Assembly: GCF_029931775.1 (NCBI RefSeq)
Contig: NC_079324.1
Location: 63,991,268-64,055,267 of the forward strand
Direction of reading: 5' to 3'
Source of the DNA: Euleptes europaea
Lineage: Eukaryota > Chordata > Lepidosauria > Squamata > Sphaerodactylidae
Length of the DNA stretch: 64,000 bases
Numbering within the stretch: the stretch's first letter is position 1; each line of letters opens with the position of its first letter. The translations under genes were made by a program, and so were the position numbers. This document shows positions 22,330 to 31,552 of this stretch, one piece after another. A model generated the notes under the pieces. The model did not search any database and was not told the origin of the DNA. It saw only the letters and a list, made by a program, of their open reading frames with translations.

Positions 22330-22618
22330 CACTGGTTCCCAACCAGGGGTCCGCGGACCCCCAGGCGTCCGCGAGAACTAAATTAAGGTCCGCGAAACAA
22401 AGTTATAAACCCATAATAAATTAATATTTTCAATTAAAAGTTCTCTATTATAAAAATATATATTCAAATATTATTCTAAGCTTAATGTTTAGCTAACAGT
22501 TATGATTAAAGTTTATTTTCAAATTCTCGGAATTTTTATTTTGAACCTTGGGGTCTCTCCCTGCACCGAACAAAAAAGTCCTAGTGGTCCCTGGTCAAAA
22601 AAAGGTTGGGAACCACTG
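22330..22618 (+). mobile_element. hAT MITE copy 1, next to the GLTP promoter
   Basis: A 289-bp AT-rich non-autonomous element. Its left end is CACTGGTTCCCAACC and its right end is the inverse complement of CAGTGGTTCCCAACC. An 8-bp target duplication, gtctaggg, is at 22322-22329 and 22619-22626. Eight-base duplications and CA-starting ends point to the hAT superfamily. It is the inverted sister of the copy at 25005-25289. It split an older GC-rich SINE, whose 3' part resumes at 22627. Confidence 0.9.
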
Positions 22619-22626
22619 GTCTAGGG

Positions 22627-22835
22627 AGAGCCCGGGGAGACGCTGCCGGGCAGAGTCGGCAATGCTCGCCTTGGGAGACCCGGGGTCTGACTCAGCCGCG
22701 GGCAGCTTCGCGGGCGTAGAACCCCCGCATCATGGAGCTGGACGGGACCGTAGAGGCCATCTAGTCCAACCCCTGCCTAGCCTCTGCTTGAAGACTGCCA
22801 GCGAGGGGGAGCTCGCCACTTCCGAGGAAGCCGAT
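22627..22835. repeat. GC-enriched SINE-B 3' part and CR1 3' end
   Basis: Positions 22627-22715 match, with many CpG-type changes, the 3' half of the SINE-B family (gagagcc-gctgcc-gg, gactcag, ggcagcttc). Positions 22722-22835 are a diverged CR1 3' end in minus orientation (tggagctggacgggacc, ctagtccaacccctg). Both are more GC-rich than other copies in the window, as expected near a CpG island. Confidence 0.6.
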
Positions 22836-23823
22836 GCCACCGCTGCACTCCTCTTACTGGGGGGGTGTTTGTGCGCGCCTGTACGACGTTGCCAGCCTCG
22901 GGTGCCGCTTCCTGAAGCCGAGAGACCACAAATCACTTCCCCCACCCCCCCTGGGGCGACTTGCTTCTGAAACAACCACGAACAGGAGCGCGTTTTTCCG
23001 AATTAAAATCTCTGCCTAAGGCCGGGTGGGGGAGGGCAGGGGCGCGGAATTGCCTTGTAGGAACAGGTGGACCACCAGAAGAGCCCTGCCGGGCCACACC
23101 GGCGAGGGTCCAGCTAGTCCACCAGACCGTTTTACACAGGGGCCAGCCAGTTGCCAGAAAAGCCAAATAAACAGGGCATGTAAAAATGGCTTGCCCTCAC
23201 AGGATTGCACCTCTTCTGTCTCTGTACGAGTCACTGTTCCGAGCTTGCCTCCTGAAATTTCTCAGCAGAGAGCTGTACCTCTGCCCGCCCCCCACTGAGG
23301 GCATCTTTCTGCTCCTTTGGCTTTATCTGATTCCACCCCATGCTCAGACGTAGAATCACAGGCTAACTGCCTCAGCAGAGAACAATACAGAGATGCAGCG
23401 GGCAGCCTCCACTGGGTTTTTTCATTGCTTGAGCATTCCCCGCCCCCCAACATTTTGGAAACGGAGTGCAATGCTATTCAAAAGATCAAAACTCACTGCG
23501 GGTGGCCCAAACATTCTGGGCAAGGAAGGCAAGTTCATTGAGGCCGAATGTTGCCCGAGAAGGTGGAGGAGAAGGTGCCACATCATCTCTGGGGCAGGGC
23601 CCTTCCGAGGCACATCTTCCCCTCCAGGGCCCACAGCACTGCCTGCGGGGTCCAACCCCTGGTGATGCTTGGCTTGGATCCAGCCTGTGGCGGCACAGAC
23701 CCGGGGGGGGGGGGAGGACAGCACCTCCAGCCACACCCCCGGCATGCATCAGCACCCTCCTTATTGTGCCACCCCAAGCAGTTGTTGTGGGGGAGGGGGA
23801 TGCTTGGCCCCCTACAGGCTGGC
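22836..23823. other. Intergenic, no gene recognised
   Basis: Between the CR1 relic and the next SINE-A copy I see GC-rich single-copy-looking sequence with no exon, RNA gene or clear repeat. The open frames here are short and overlap on both strands. Confidence 0.4.
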
Positions 23824-24068
23824 TGTCAGCATGATGTAGTGGTTAAGAGTGGTGGTTTGGTGAACCTGGAGAACCGTGTTTGATTCCCCGCTCCTCCCCA
23901 TGAGCAGTGGACTCTAATCTGGTGAAGTGGGTTGGTTTCCCTGCTCCTCCCTATGAAGCCAGCTGGGTGGCCCTGGGCTAGTCACAGTTCTCTCAGCCCC
24001 ACCTACCTTACAGGGTGTCTGTTGTGGGGAGGGGAAGGGAAGGTGATTGTAAGCTGCTTTGATTCACC
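23824..24068 (+). repeat. SINE-A copy (tRNA-derived)
   Basis: Starts with the tRNA-like promoter region (gtagtggttaagagtggtgg) and continues with the family body (cccacctacct, agggtgtctgttgtgggg, aagctgctttgattc). The 3' end is cut short. Confidence 0.8.
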
Positions 24069-24301
24069 CCAGACCCCACTTTTCTCACCTCAGAATGTAA
24101 ACTCCTTGGGATAGGAGCCTGTTTACATGGCAAACTAAAGGGAGACCCCCTCTGCATATGCTCAGGGGCACTTTTGCTTCTTGTTGAAGCCTGGCACAAA
24201 TGCATCTGGGAAAAGAGGCCAAGTTCCAACAGCCATCAGGGCAGCTTCAGATATATTGGGAATGTTTCATGGGCACGGCTAAATTCCATGGAAGGGGAGG
24301 C

Positions 24302-24996
24302 TGTCGCGAGAATTTTCAGTATTGAACATTAGTTCATATTAAATATATTATTAATTTATATTAAATGAGTTTGGGTTAAAAATGACCACATGCATACCTT
24401 AATATTATCACCTATAGTCACACAAGACCTTTAGCTGACATCAGCTCCAATTAGGCTCTTGACCCTAAAGGGCACAGGAGCTAGTCACCCAAAGCACATT
24501 GCGTGCTCCAAATCAAGGCCGTTCAAGCAGGCGGCAAATTGTCTGCCCACTCTAGGAGGAGATTGTTTTGGAACATTGATGGACAAACCCAGACACTGGA
24601 AGAATTATTGTGGAACAAGATATTCCTAAACAATTTTAGTCATGATTTGTGGAAATTCATTTTCATGTGACAGGGAGGGGTCATTTGAGACCCTCTCCTC
24701 ATGGTTTAGCCCATATAAGGCTGATCCAGATGCCCAGTCTTTGTCCTTCCACTGAGAGACCACAGACCCTTTGAATGGTTGCCATCTCTGTCTCTCTCTC
24801 TGGAAGTGACCCAGGGGCCTCTGTATCTGTTGTCTGTCAATATGTTTACGTTTGTTAAGCACTGTCATATATATTCAGTTAAATATTGCTTTCTATTTTG
24901 CTTCATATTCTTTTTGTAAGTTCAATAAAACTGAATGGTTTCCTGCTCATATGGCTTGAATGCTGTTTAAGAATGACTGCGTAAGAATGCTTCTCT
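24302..24996 (+). mobile_element. Possible fossil solo LTR
   Basis: An AT-rich block unlike its surroundings begins TGTCGCGAGA. It has a TATA-like catataag at about 24711 and an AATAAA at 24924-24929, the layout of an LTR with U3, R and U5. I cannot define the right end or a target duplication, because a hAT MITE sits directly after it. No internal retroviral region is present. It could equally be unique intergenic DNA. Confidence 0.25.
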
Positions 24997-25004
24997 GTAT
25001 GAAA

Positions 25005-25289
25005 CAGTGGTTCCCAACCTTTTTTTGACCAGGGACCACTAGGACTTTTTTGTTCGGTGCAGGGACCCCAAGGTTCAAAATAAAAATTCAGAGAATTTGA
25101 AAATAAACTTTAATCATAACTGTTAGTTAAACATTAAACTTAGAATAAAATTTGAATATATATTTTTATAATAGAGAACTTTTAATTGAAAATATTAATG
25201 TATTATGGGTTTATAACTTTGTTTCGTGGACCTTAATTTAGTTCTCGCGGACCCCTGGGGGTCCACGGACCCCTGGTTGGGAACCAGTG
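25005..25289 (-). mobile_element. hAT MITE copy 2 (inverted relative to copy 1)
   Basis: A 285-bp element starting CAGTGGTTCCCAACC and ending GGTTGGGAACCAGTG. The perfect 8-bp target duplication gtatgaaa is at 24997-25004 and 25290-25297. The interior (guided by ttataactttgtttcg and tagttctcgcgga) matches copy 1 in reverse complement. No coding capacity. Confidence 0.9.
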
Positions 25290-25297
25290 GTATGAAA

Positions 25298-27490
25298 GGT
25301 TCTTTTCCAGCCAGATATCTCTGGGCTGCCTTTTGGTAAGTGAAGCAGGCAGAGAGGGCCATGCACAACGAACTGGAAGGGGTGGGGGCACAACAGATTC
25401 CCCCCACAGAGGCAACGGAAAGAAGGATGCCAACCTGAGGGCAGGGGTAGATAGGAAGAGGCTGGCAGAGCCACACAGACTGTGGTTCAGCTGGGAAGGC
25501 AGTCTCCGGCTCCAGGCAAATGGCTCGTGTCTCTGTGCTGGAGGCAGGGGAGGCAATGAGATGATGATTCTGCAGCCTCAAAAGTGTTGCTTCAGTCGCC
25601 TGGTGCACTGTGAGAACAGGCGCTTCTTCTGGGGTGTGTCAATCCTGGATTCATTTGAAGAGATTGCATTTAATCCGCTCAGTCGCTTGCACAAGGTGTG
25701 GCATGAGACATCTTTGTCTGGCTATGCAGGGTATGTGGTACACCTGTACCACGCATCAGTGGCTCGGCTCCTGACACCTCTTTGTTTTGGCATGCCCGGA
25801 GAGAAGGCCTGCCTTTGCCAAGCAAATGGCAGCCTCATCATAGGCCCCTGGAGGAGCTCCCCACCGACTCTTGTGCAACTGGAAGCCAGGTAGACGGGCT
25901 TCAACGCTCCCACGCCGCGGCACTGAAGAGCTGGCCCTTGTGTGCGTTTCCACGGTGCCATATCAACTTGATCTAACAGGACTGAACAATTTATGTGCTA
26001 ATTAAGCCGCCTGATCTGCATGAAAAATTTAGCAACTTTCAATAATTTATGCCAACTAGATTACAAGACTTCATTATGACCTGGGAGGAGAATCACTGGT
26101 CAAGAGACTAATGGCCATTTGGCCGGGGAAACACGATTCCTCCACTGAGCCAATATTTTTTTTGCCTTCCACACCGATCTAAGTCACTTGCAAGAGTTCC
26201 TTCTGAGGGGCAGTTCCAGAGTCACAGAATGTCAATTTTAATGCATCTGAACACGTGCGGCATGAACAGGCTTTGGTACTAACCATCCCCAACCCACCTG
26301 AAAATTAAGTCATAGTTGGTGCTTTCATACTGGAGGAAACTCCATGGTCATCAGATGGTGTTCTCACTGAAGGCGTCTTTGCAAGGCACCATGGAAAGCT
26401 TCAGATAAGAAAGCAGTGCCTCTGAGCATGTGCATAATGCCTTTCTGCCATCTCTGAGTAACTACAACTGGCCCCTATACAAAAAAAAATTCACACACAC
26501 CTCTGCTAGAGTAAAGAATGCTACAGCAAGGGAGCCCTGAGCCCCGGCACCACTCATCTGAGAAAAGCTGTGCTCAGGGTACAATCTTCCCACTTCTGTC
26601 CCCAGCACTAGTGGAGGTTTCTTCTTCCCCAGATAATACCAAGTCACATTTTTATGCTCCATTGTATCCTCACAACAAGCCAGCGAGGTAGGAAAGGCTC
26701 AGAGACAGCATCTAGCCCAAGTTCACCCAGCATCTGAAGATCTGAACCCAGGTCTCCTCGTTCCTAGTCAGCCAGTTAGTGTATTTCAGTGGCTTAGAAT
26801 GAGGTGTGGTCTACAAGATCCCCCATTCAAATCTCATGTCTCACCTTCTCAGCCCTTCAATGATCTATAATGGGGGGAGGGTAATAATGGTGTACCTTAC
26901 AGGGCTTTTGCAGGGCAATGTGTGCAAAGCACTTTGAACACAGTAGGTAGTATTGAAAAGTTATTATTGTAAATAATAAATTTCTCACTATTATTTTCTG
27001 TTCTGATTAAAGCTCGGAAGTTAATACAGTTTTAGCGCTGCTGTTTTCACGGGTTCCTCTTGATTGCAATAGAGTCCTTAGCAAGCGCACCCTCCTTCAG
27101 CGACTCTTGGGAACGGTGTCGCGACCTTGCTTCAGAGCAGGCCTGGCCCAAGCCTCCTGCTTGCAGGGCTCTTAATAATTCACGCTGAGGGGCTGACTTG
27201 AATTTCAGGCGCCACACTGCCAGTTATGAGAATAGCAACTTTTAAAAATGCATCTTGGTTGCAACCTTATCCCTCCATTAGACTTATGAGTTGCCAGGCA
27301 ATGAGTCCTCTGAGATGCTCTTCAACCTTCCTAAGGTGAGGGGAGTGGACGAACGTGTTGCTGCCTCCCGGAAGCCCACAGCTCAGTTGTTCATGTGACG
27401 GCGGTGCCTGAGGGTGGGCAGGTGGGTGCTAAGGCAAACCCCCCTTCACTAACCCTACTGCCTGCCTCTCTTTAAGGTGCTCATGGATTT
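25298..27490. other. Intergenic DNA between GLTP and TCHP
   Basis: No exon is recognised. An ancient MIR/CORE-SINE-like fragment (cctcacaacaagcc, gcccaagttcacccagc) lies at about 26655-26765. The rest looks single-copy. Confidence 0.4.
25980..26160. other. AT-rich single-copy block, candidate conserved non-coding element
   Basis: Between GLTP and TCHP this AT-rich stretch has homeodomain-type cores (gctaattaagc, aataatttatgcc) and an octamer-like atctgcatg. It does not resemble any repeat family seen here. This is composition-based inference only. Confidence 0.25.
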
Positions 27491-27494
27491 TCCC

Positions 27495-27590
27495 TTCTCC
27501 TTTTCATCCTTACAACAATCCTGCCAGGTAGTCTGGGTGGACAAAGAGGTTGGCCCAAGGTCATCCAATGAGTTTGGCTAAGAGATTTGA
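27495..27590. repeat. Ancient MIR/CORE-SINE-like fragment
   Basis: Carries the typical ccttacaacaatcctgcca and ggcccaaggtcatcca blocks. Highly diverged. Similar relics are at 31935-32120, 33598-33795 and 48030-48142. Confidence 0.5.
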
Positions 27591-27636
27591 AGCTGTGGCT
27601 CCCTGCTCTCAGCCCAACATGCATGACACACATACT

Positions 27637-27857
27637 CGCATGAAGCTGCCTGATACTGAATCAGACCCCCCTCGGTCCATCAAAGTCAGCATTGTCTACT
27701 CAGACCGGCAGCGGCTCTCCAGGGTCTCAGGCAGAAAAGGGTCTTTCACATCACCCACTTGCCTGGTCCCTTTAACTGGAGATGCCACTGGGGATTGAAC
27801 CTGGGACCTTCTGCATGCCAAACATAGGCTCTGCCACTGAGCCATGGCCCCTCCCCC
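27637..27857 (-). repeat. SINE-B copy (tRNA-derived), near full length
   Basis: On the minus strand it begins ggggccatggctcagtggc (A-box-like), continues with ggttcaatcccc (B-box-like), and ends at the gcagcttcatgcg tail shared by the family. Confidence 0.85.
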
Positions 27858-27987
27858 ATGAGGTGAGACTGGTGTCCGGCGTTGCCAAGGGGTCCAGCCT
27901 GGCAGGGCGAGCGGTTTCCTTAAAGCGCTGCTGTTGCCTCTTGTGTGTGCCATCAGTGAGGGTAGGTCCCAGGGTCTCTGCATTGGG

Positions 27988-28142
27988 ACATTCCTGGAGA
28001 TTTGGGGGTGGAGCCAGGAGAGGGAGCTCAGTGGGGGCGTGATGCCATTCAGCCCACCCTCCAAAGCATCCTTCCTCCCCCCCAAGGAAAGGATCTGTAA
28101 ATCCAGGGGATCCCCAGGACCCACCTGGAGGTTGGCAACCTC
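27988..28142 (-). repeat. TIR-ended MITE-like repeat, partial
   Basis: Contains the family marks: attcctggagatttggggg, tggagcc, and a ggaggttggcaacct end. Fuller copies are at 30841-31050 and 55613-55826. The neighbouring copy at 28178 is interrupted by a BovB LINE. Confidence 0.6.
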
Positions 28143-28371
28143 AAGAGGAAGCCCTGTTGGGCAGCAGGAGTTTTACTTAGGGTGGCCAGGCCCCTCTTCA
28201 CCACCAGCGGGAGGTTTTTGGGGCGGAGCCTGAGGAGGGTGGGGTTTGGGGAGGGACTTCAATGCCATAGAGTCCAATGGCCAAAGCGGCCATTTTCTCC
28301 AGGTGAACTGGTCTTTATCGACTGGAGATCAGCTGTAATAGCAGGGGATCTCCAGCTACTACCTGGAGGTT

Positions 28372-29484
28372 GTGTGTGTTAAGTGCCGTCAAGTCGCTTC
28401 CGACTCATGGCGACCCTATGAATGAAAGTCCTCCAAAATGTCCTATCTTTGACAACCTTGCTCAGATCTTGCAAATTGAAGGCTGTGGCTTCCTTTATTG
28501 AGTCAATCCATCTCTTGTTGGGTCTTCCTCTTTTCCTGCTGCCCTCAACTTTTCCTATCATGACGGTCTTTTCCAGTGACTCTTGTCGTCTCATGACGTG
28601 ACCAAAATACGACAGCCTCAGTTTAGTCATTTTAGCTTCTAGGGTCAGTTCAGGCTTGATTTGGTCTATAACCCACTGATTTGTTTTTTTGGCAGTCCAC
28701 GGAATCCGTAACACTCTCCTCCAACACCATATTTCAAAGGAATCTATTTTCTTCCTATCAGCTTTCTTCACTGTCCAGCTTTCACACCCATCCATAGTAA
28801 TAGGGAATACGATGGCATGAATTAACTTGATCTTGGTGGCCAGTGACACACCCTTACACTTCAGAATCTTTTCTAGTTCCTTCATGGCTGCCCTTCCCAG
28901 TCTCAACCTCCTTCTGATTTCTTGGCTGCAGTCTCCCTTTTGGTTGATGGTGGAGCCAAGGAATAGAAAGTCTTCAACAATTTCAATTTCCTCATTGTCA
29001 ACCTTAAAGTTGTGTAATTCTCCTGTAGTCATTACTTTTGTTTTCTTGATGTTCAGCTGTAGTCCTGCTTTGGCACTTTCTCTTTTAACTTTCAGCAATA
29101 GTTGTTTCAAATCTTCACTATTTTCTGCCAATAATGTAGTGTCATCAGCATATCTCAAATTATTAATGTTCCTCCCTCCAATTTTCACCCCACCTTCTTC
29201 TAAATCTAATCCTGCTTTCCTAATTATATGTTCTGCATATAGATTGAAAAGATAGGGAGATAAAATACATCCTTGTCTGACACCTTTGCCAATTGGAAAC
29301 CATTCCGTTTCTCCATATTCTGTTCTAACTGTGGCCTCTTGTCCAGAGTACAGGTTGCGCATCAAAACAATCAGATGTAGTGGCACACCCATTTCCTTTA
29401 AAACCAGCCATAGCTTTTCATGATCCACACAGTCAAAAGCTTTGCTGTAATCTATGAAACACAAGCTGATTTTCTTCTGAAATA
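28372..29484 (-). mobile_element. BovB (RTE clade) LINE, 5'-truncated, open RT frame
   Basis: On the minus strand an uninterrupted frame of about 365 codons runs from within the reverse transcriptase to a TAA at 28381-28379. Visible motifs are FIDYSKAFDCVDHEKLW, GVRQGCILSPYLFNLYAEH, the catalytic box LRYADDTTLLA, and the C-terminal blocks GCESWTVKKADRKK and SYFGHVMRR. The stop lies only a few bases before a (CA)n-type tail, as is usual for BovB. The 5' end is missing (endonuclease and early RT). Flanking 11-bp repeats acctggaggtt are at 28361-28371 and 29485-29495. BovB is known for horizontal transfer among squamates, ruminants and others. The intact frame suggests recent insertion. Confidence 0.93.
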
Positions 29485-29545
29485 ACCTGGAGGTTAACCA
29501 ACCAAAATAAACACCACTGCACTGATACCACAGGTAAGGAAGAAA

Positions 29546-29848
29546 AGTGCAGGAATTGCTGGAATTATTGAGATATAACGGACAACACACAAGTGTGACA
29601 AAGTGTATCCAAGTGTATCAAGTGTACAAATTAACATATAACAAACACACCATATAATACAAAACTCTTTCAAAGTCCAAGGTACAAATACGAGTTTAAG
29701 AGCCAAAACTAGCATTTTGTACCTTGGACTTTGAAAGAGTTTTGTATTATATGGTGTGTTTGTTATATGTTAATTCGTACACTTGATACACTTTGTCATA
29801 CTTGTGTGTTGTGCGTTATATCTCAGTAATTCCAGCAATTCCTGCACT
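29546..29848. repeat. Long foldback: 133-bp arms, about 97% identical
   Basis: The left arm, 29546-29688 (agtgcaggaattgctggaa at the outer end), is the inverse complement of the right arm, 29716-29848 (ending attcctgcact). The loop is 27 bp. I count four mismatches over 133 paired bases. The left arm also has a 10-bp tandem duplication of caagtgtatc. There is no coding capacity. It is followed directly by a third copy of acctggaggtt at 29849. It may be a foldback transposon or the palindromic 5' part of a retroposed insertion. Confidence 0.85.
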
Positions 29849-30109
29849 ACCTGGAGGTTGGCTACCCTAGTTTTACTGCAGAGTAAAAATACCACCAAAT
29901 CGGCCAGTTTTTATTGAGAAGGCTAATTTTATTTTTTATTTGGTACGTTTCTCTGCAGACAGCTGCAGAGCTAAGCCCAAAAATAATTTAGAAATGACAT
30001 TACAAAGGAATGTTAAGTCATGAACCTAGAAAGCAACAAACAAACAAACAAATAAATAAAAATAAAAATCCTGCGGCTGCTTAGAGGGGTGGTGGGGGAA
30101 GCAAAACAC

Positions 30110-30760
30110 CCTCAGACTCGCGAGTAAGCCCGTCGGTCTCAAAGAGACGCCCCCCACCCCCACCCGCCCCCGCCCTCCTTCCCCAGCGAACACTCCAGTC
30201 CCCGGACAAGACCGGGCGCCGCGCGTTCGGAGGGCTTTTGACCCTCCGCGGCACCCGCCGACGAGACCGGAAGTGTTGCCATGGAGCTTCCCGGCGGGCC
30301 CGGAAGTGGTGGAACCGTTAGAAAGTGCGGCGGCGGCGGCGGCGGCGGCGCTTGTTCCCGGGGGCCGTGAAGGAGGGGTGCGTGGGAATGCGGGACACGC
30401 GGGTTCAGAGAGAGGCGGAATAGTAAAGTGCACACGGATTAGTGCCCTCCTCCAGCCTACGGCTATAGGGGATGCCAACTGTTGCCGGGGGAGGGCGGGA
30501 GGGCAGGCCTTGTTTGGTCGCTCCTCGCAGCACCAAACGTGCCAGAGAGTTCTGGGACATGACGTCACGGCTCCGTTGACGCGTCCGTGTGAGACGTCAC
30601 AGCCTCCCTGGCCGGGGGGGGGGCGAGGGCCCAACTGTATTGGAAACGCTGGGGAGCTCCCCCTTCTCCCCTGTGGCCGCTCAAAGCCCCCCCCCCCGCG
30701 GCTTCTCTCGAGCCAGCAGGTAGGCGGAGGGACGCTGCCCCTGCAGCTGGAGGCTCGCCT
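30110..30760 (+). promoter_or_regulatory. TCHP: TCHP CpG-island promoter with CRE and ETS-type sites
   Basis: A CpG-dense block upstream of TCHP. It holds a full cAMP-response palindrome TGACGTCA at 30560-30567, a second GACGTCAC at 30593-30600, and two ETS-like CCGGAAGTG motifs near 30264 and 30300. There is also a (CGG)n run at about 30327-30350. These are typical of TATA-less housekeeping promoters. Factor binding is inferred from sequence only. Confidence 0.7.
30640..30719 (+). other. TCHP: TCHP non-coding exon 1 (3' end; start unknown)
   Basis: A consensus donor, CAG|GTAGGC, at 30719/30720 sits at the downstream edge of the CpG island. It would pair with the acceptor at 31313 before the exon holding the TCHP start codon. 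The transcription start is not defined; the 5' boundary given is arbitrary. Confidence 0.45.
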
Positions 30761-30840
30761 AGCCTTCTCATTCTTTTTTGTGCCCTCCTTCGCCGTGCTG
30801 GTTTGCACTCCTAGCAAGTCGGTCACATCTGCCCTGTTGC

Positions 30841-31050
30841 AGGGTTGCTAGCCTCCAGGTGGGGCCTGGAGACACCCCCCCTCCCACATTTACAACTGAT
30901 ATCCAGACGTCGGAGAAGTTCCCCTGGCAAAAATGGCTGCTTTGGAGGCTGGACTCGATGGCATTGTGCCCTGCTGAGGCCCCTCCCGGCCACCCCCAGG
31001 CGCCACCCCCAAATCTCCAGGAATTTCCCCACCAGGAGCTGCCAACCCTA
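30841..31050 (+). repeat. TIR-ended MITE-like repeat, near complete
   Basis: A 210-bp unit from agggttgctagcctccagg to ggagctgccaaccctag. Its ends are inverse complements (AGGGTTGC-AGCC against GGCT-GCAACCCT type). The interior, with ctggagac, aaatggctgctttggagg, and aatctccaggaatttcc, recurs at 27988, 28178 and 55613. It lies in TCHP intron 1. The superfamily is not settled. Confidence 0.65.
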
Positions 31051-31313
31051 GGCCCCCGTGCTTTGCATGTAGAAGGGCACAGGCTCAGCCTCTGCCACCA
31101 AAGGATTTTGTAATACTGCACTATCACTAATATTTCATTTTACAAAATTGTTATAGAATTTTTCTTGGCAATTACTGCTGATTCTATTGCATAACCAAAT
31201 GATTTCGGGCAACACCTTTGTGTGCCTGAGAGCAGGCGGGAGACCGGAGTGGCGTAGCTGGGGCCCTAGTTTGCATGGCAGGCGTTCCCACATTAACTTT
31301 CTTGCACCCCCAG

Positions 31314-31552
31314 GATCCAGATTTGAGACTCCAGCGTTTTCAGCCAGTCTCCGTCATCCACATGGCGCTGCCCACCCTCTCTTCTCTCTGGGTCAGCCGT
31401 AATAGGGCTCTGGAGAAGCAGATTGTGCGCCAGCGTGAGCAGGAGGCCCACTTCCGTCGGCAGTGGGAGCTCCACAGCCGCTATTTTAAACAGTCAGGGG
31501 TGCAGAGCTTGAAGCAGGAGCAGTGGAGTTCAAGACAGTCCTTTGAGCAGAG
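31314..31552 (+). CDS. TCHP: TCHP exon 2: 5' UTR tail and residues 1-64
   Basis: Acceptor CACCCCCAG|GATCC precedes 48 bp of 5' UTR, with the ATG at 31362. The coding part runs [10 protein letters not shown] to SRQSFEQ plus AG of the next codon. Blocks [18 protein letters not shown] and EQWSS match human. Confidence 0.92.

Larger units (their letters stand above)
28178..29872 (-). repeat. TIR-ended MITE-like repeat split by BovB and a foldback
   Basis: The element runs from tagggtggccaggcccc at 28178 to acctggaggtt at 28371 and resumes at 29849 with acctggaggttggctaccctag. Everything between is later insertion: BovB at 28372-29484 and a foldback at 29496-29848. The nesting shows this MITE is the oldest layer. 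Confidence 0.7.

Noticed and set aside
21586-22424. Long open frames around GLTP exon 1 (223-243 codons)
   Set aside because: They are shadows of the CpG island. Only the GLTP exon frame has homology.
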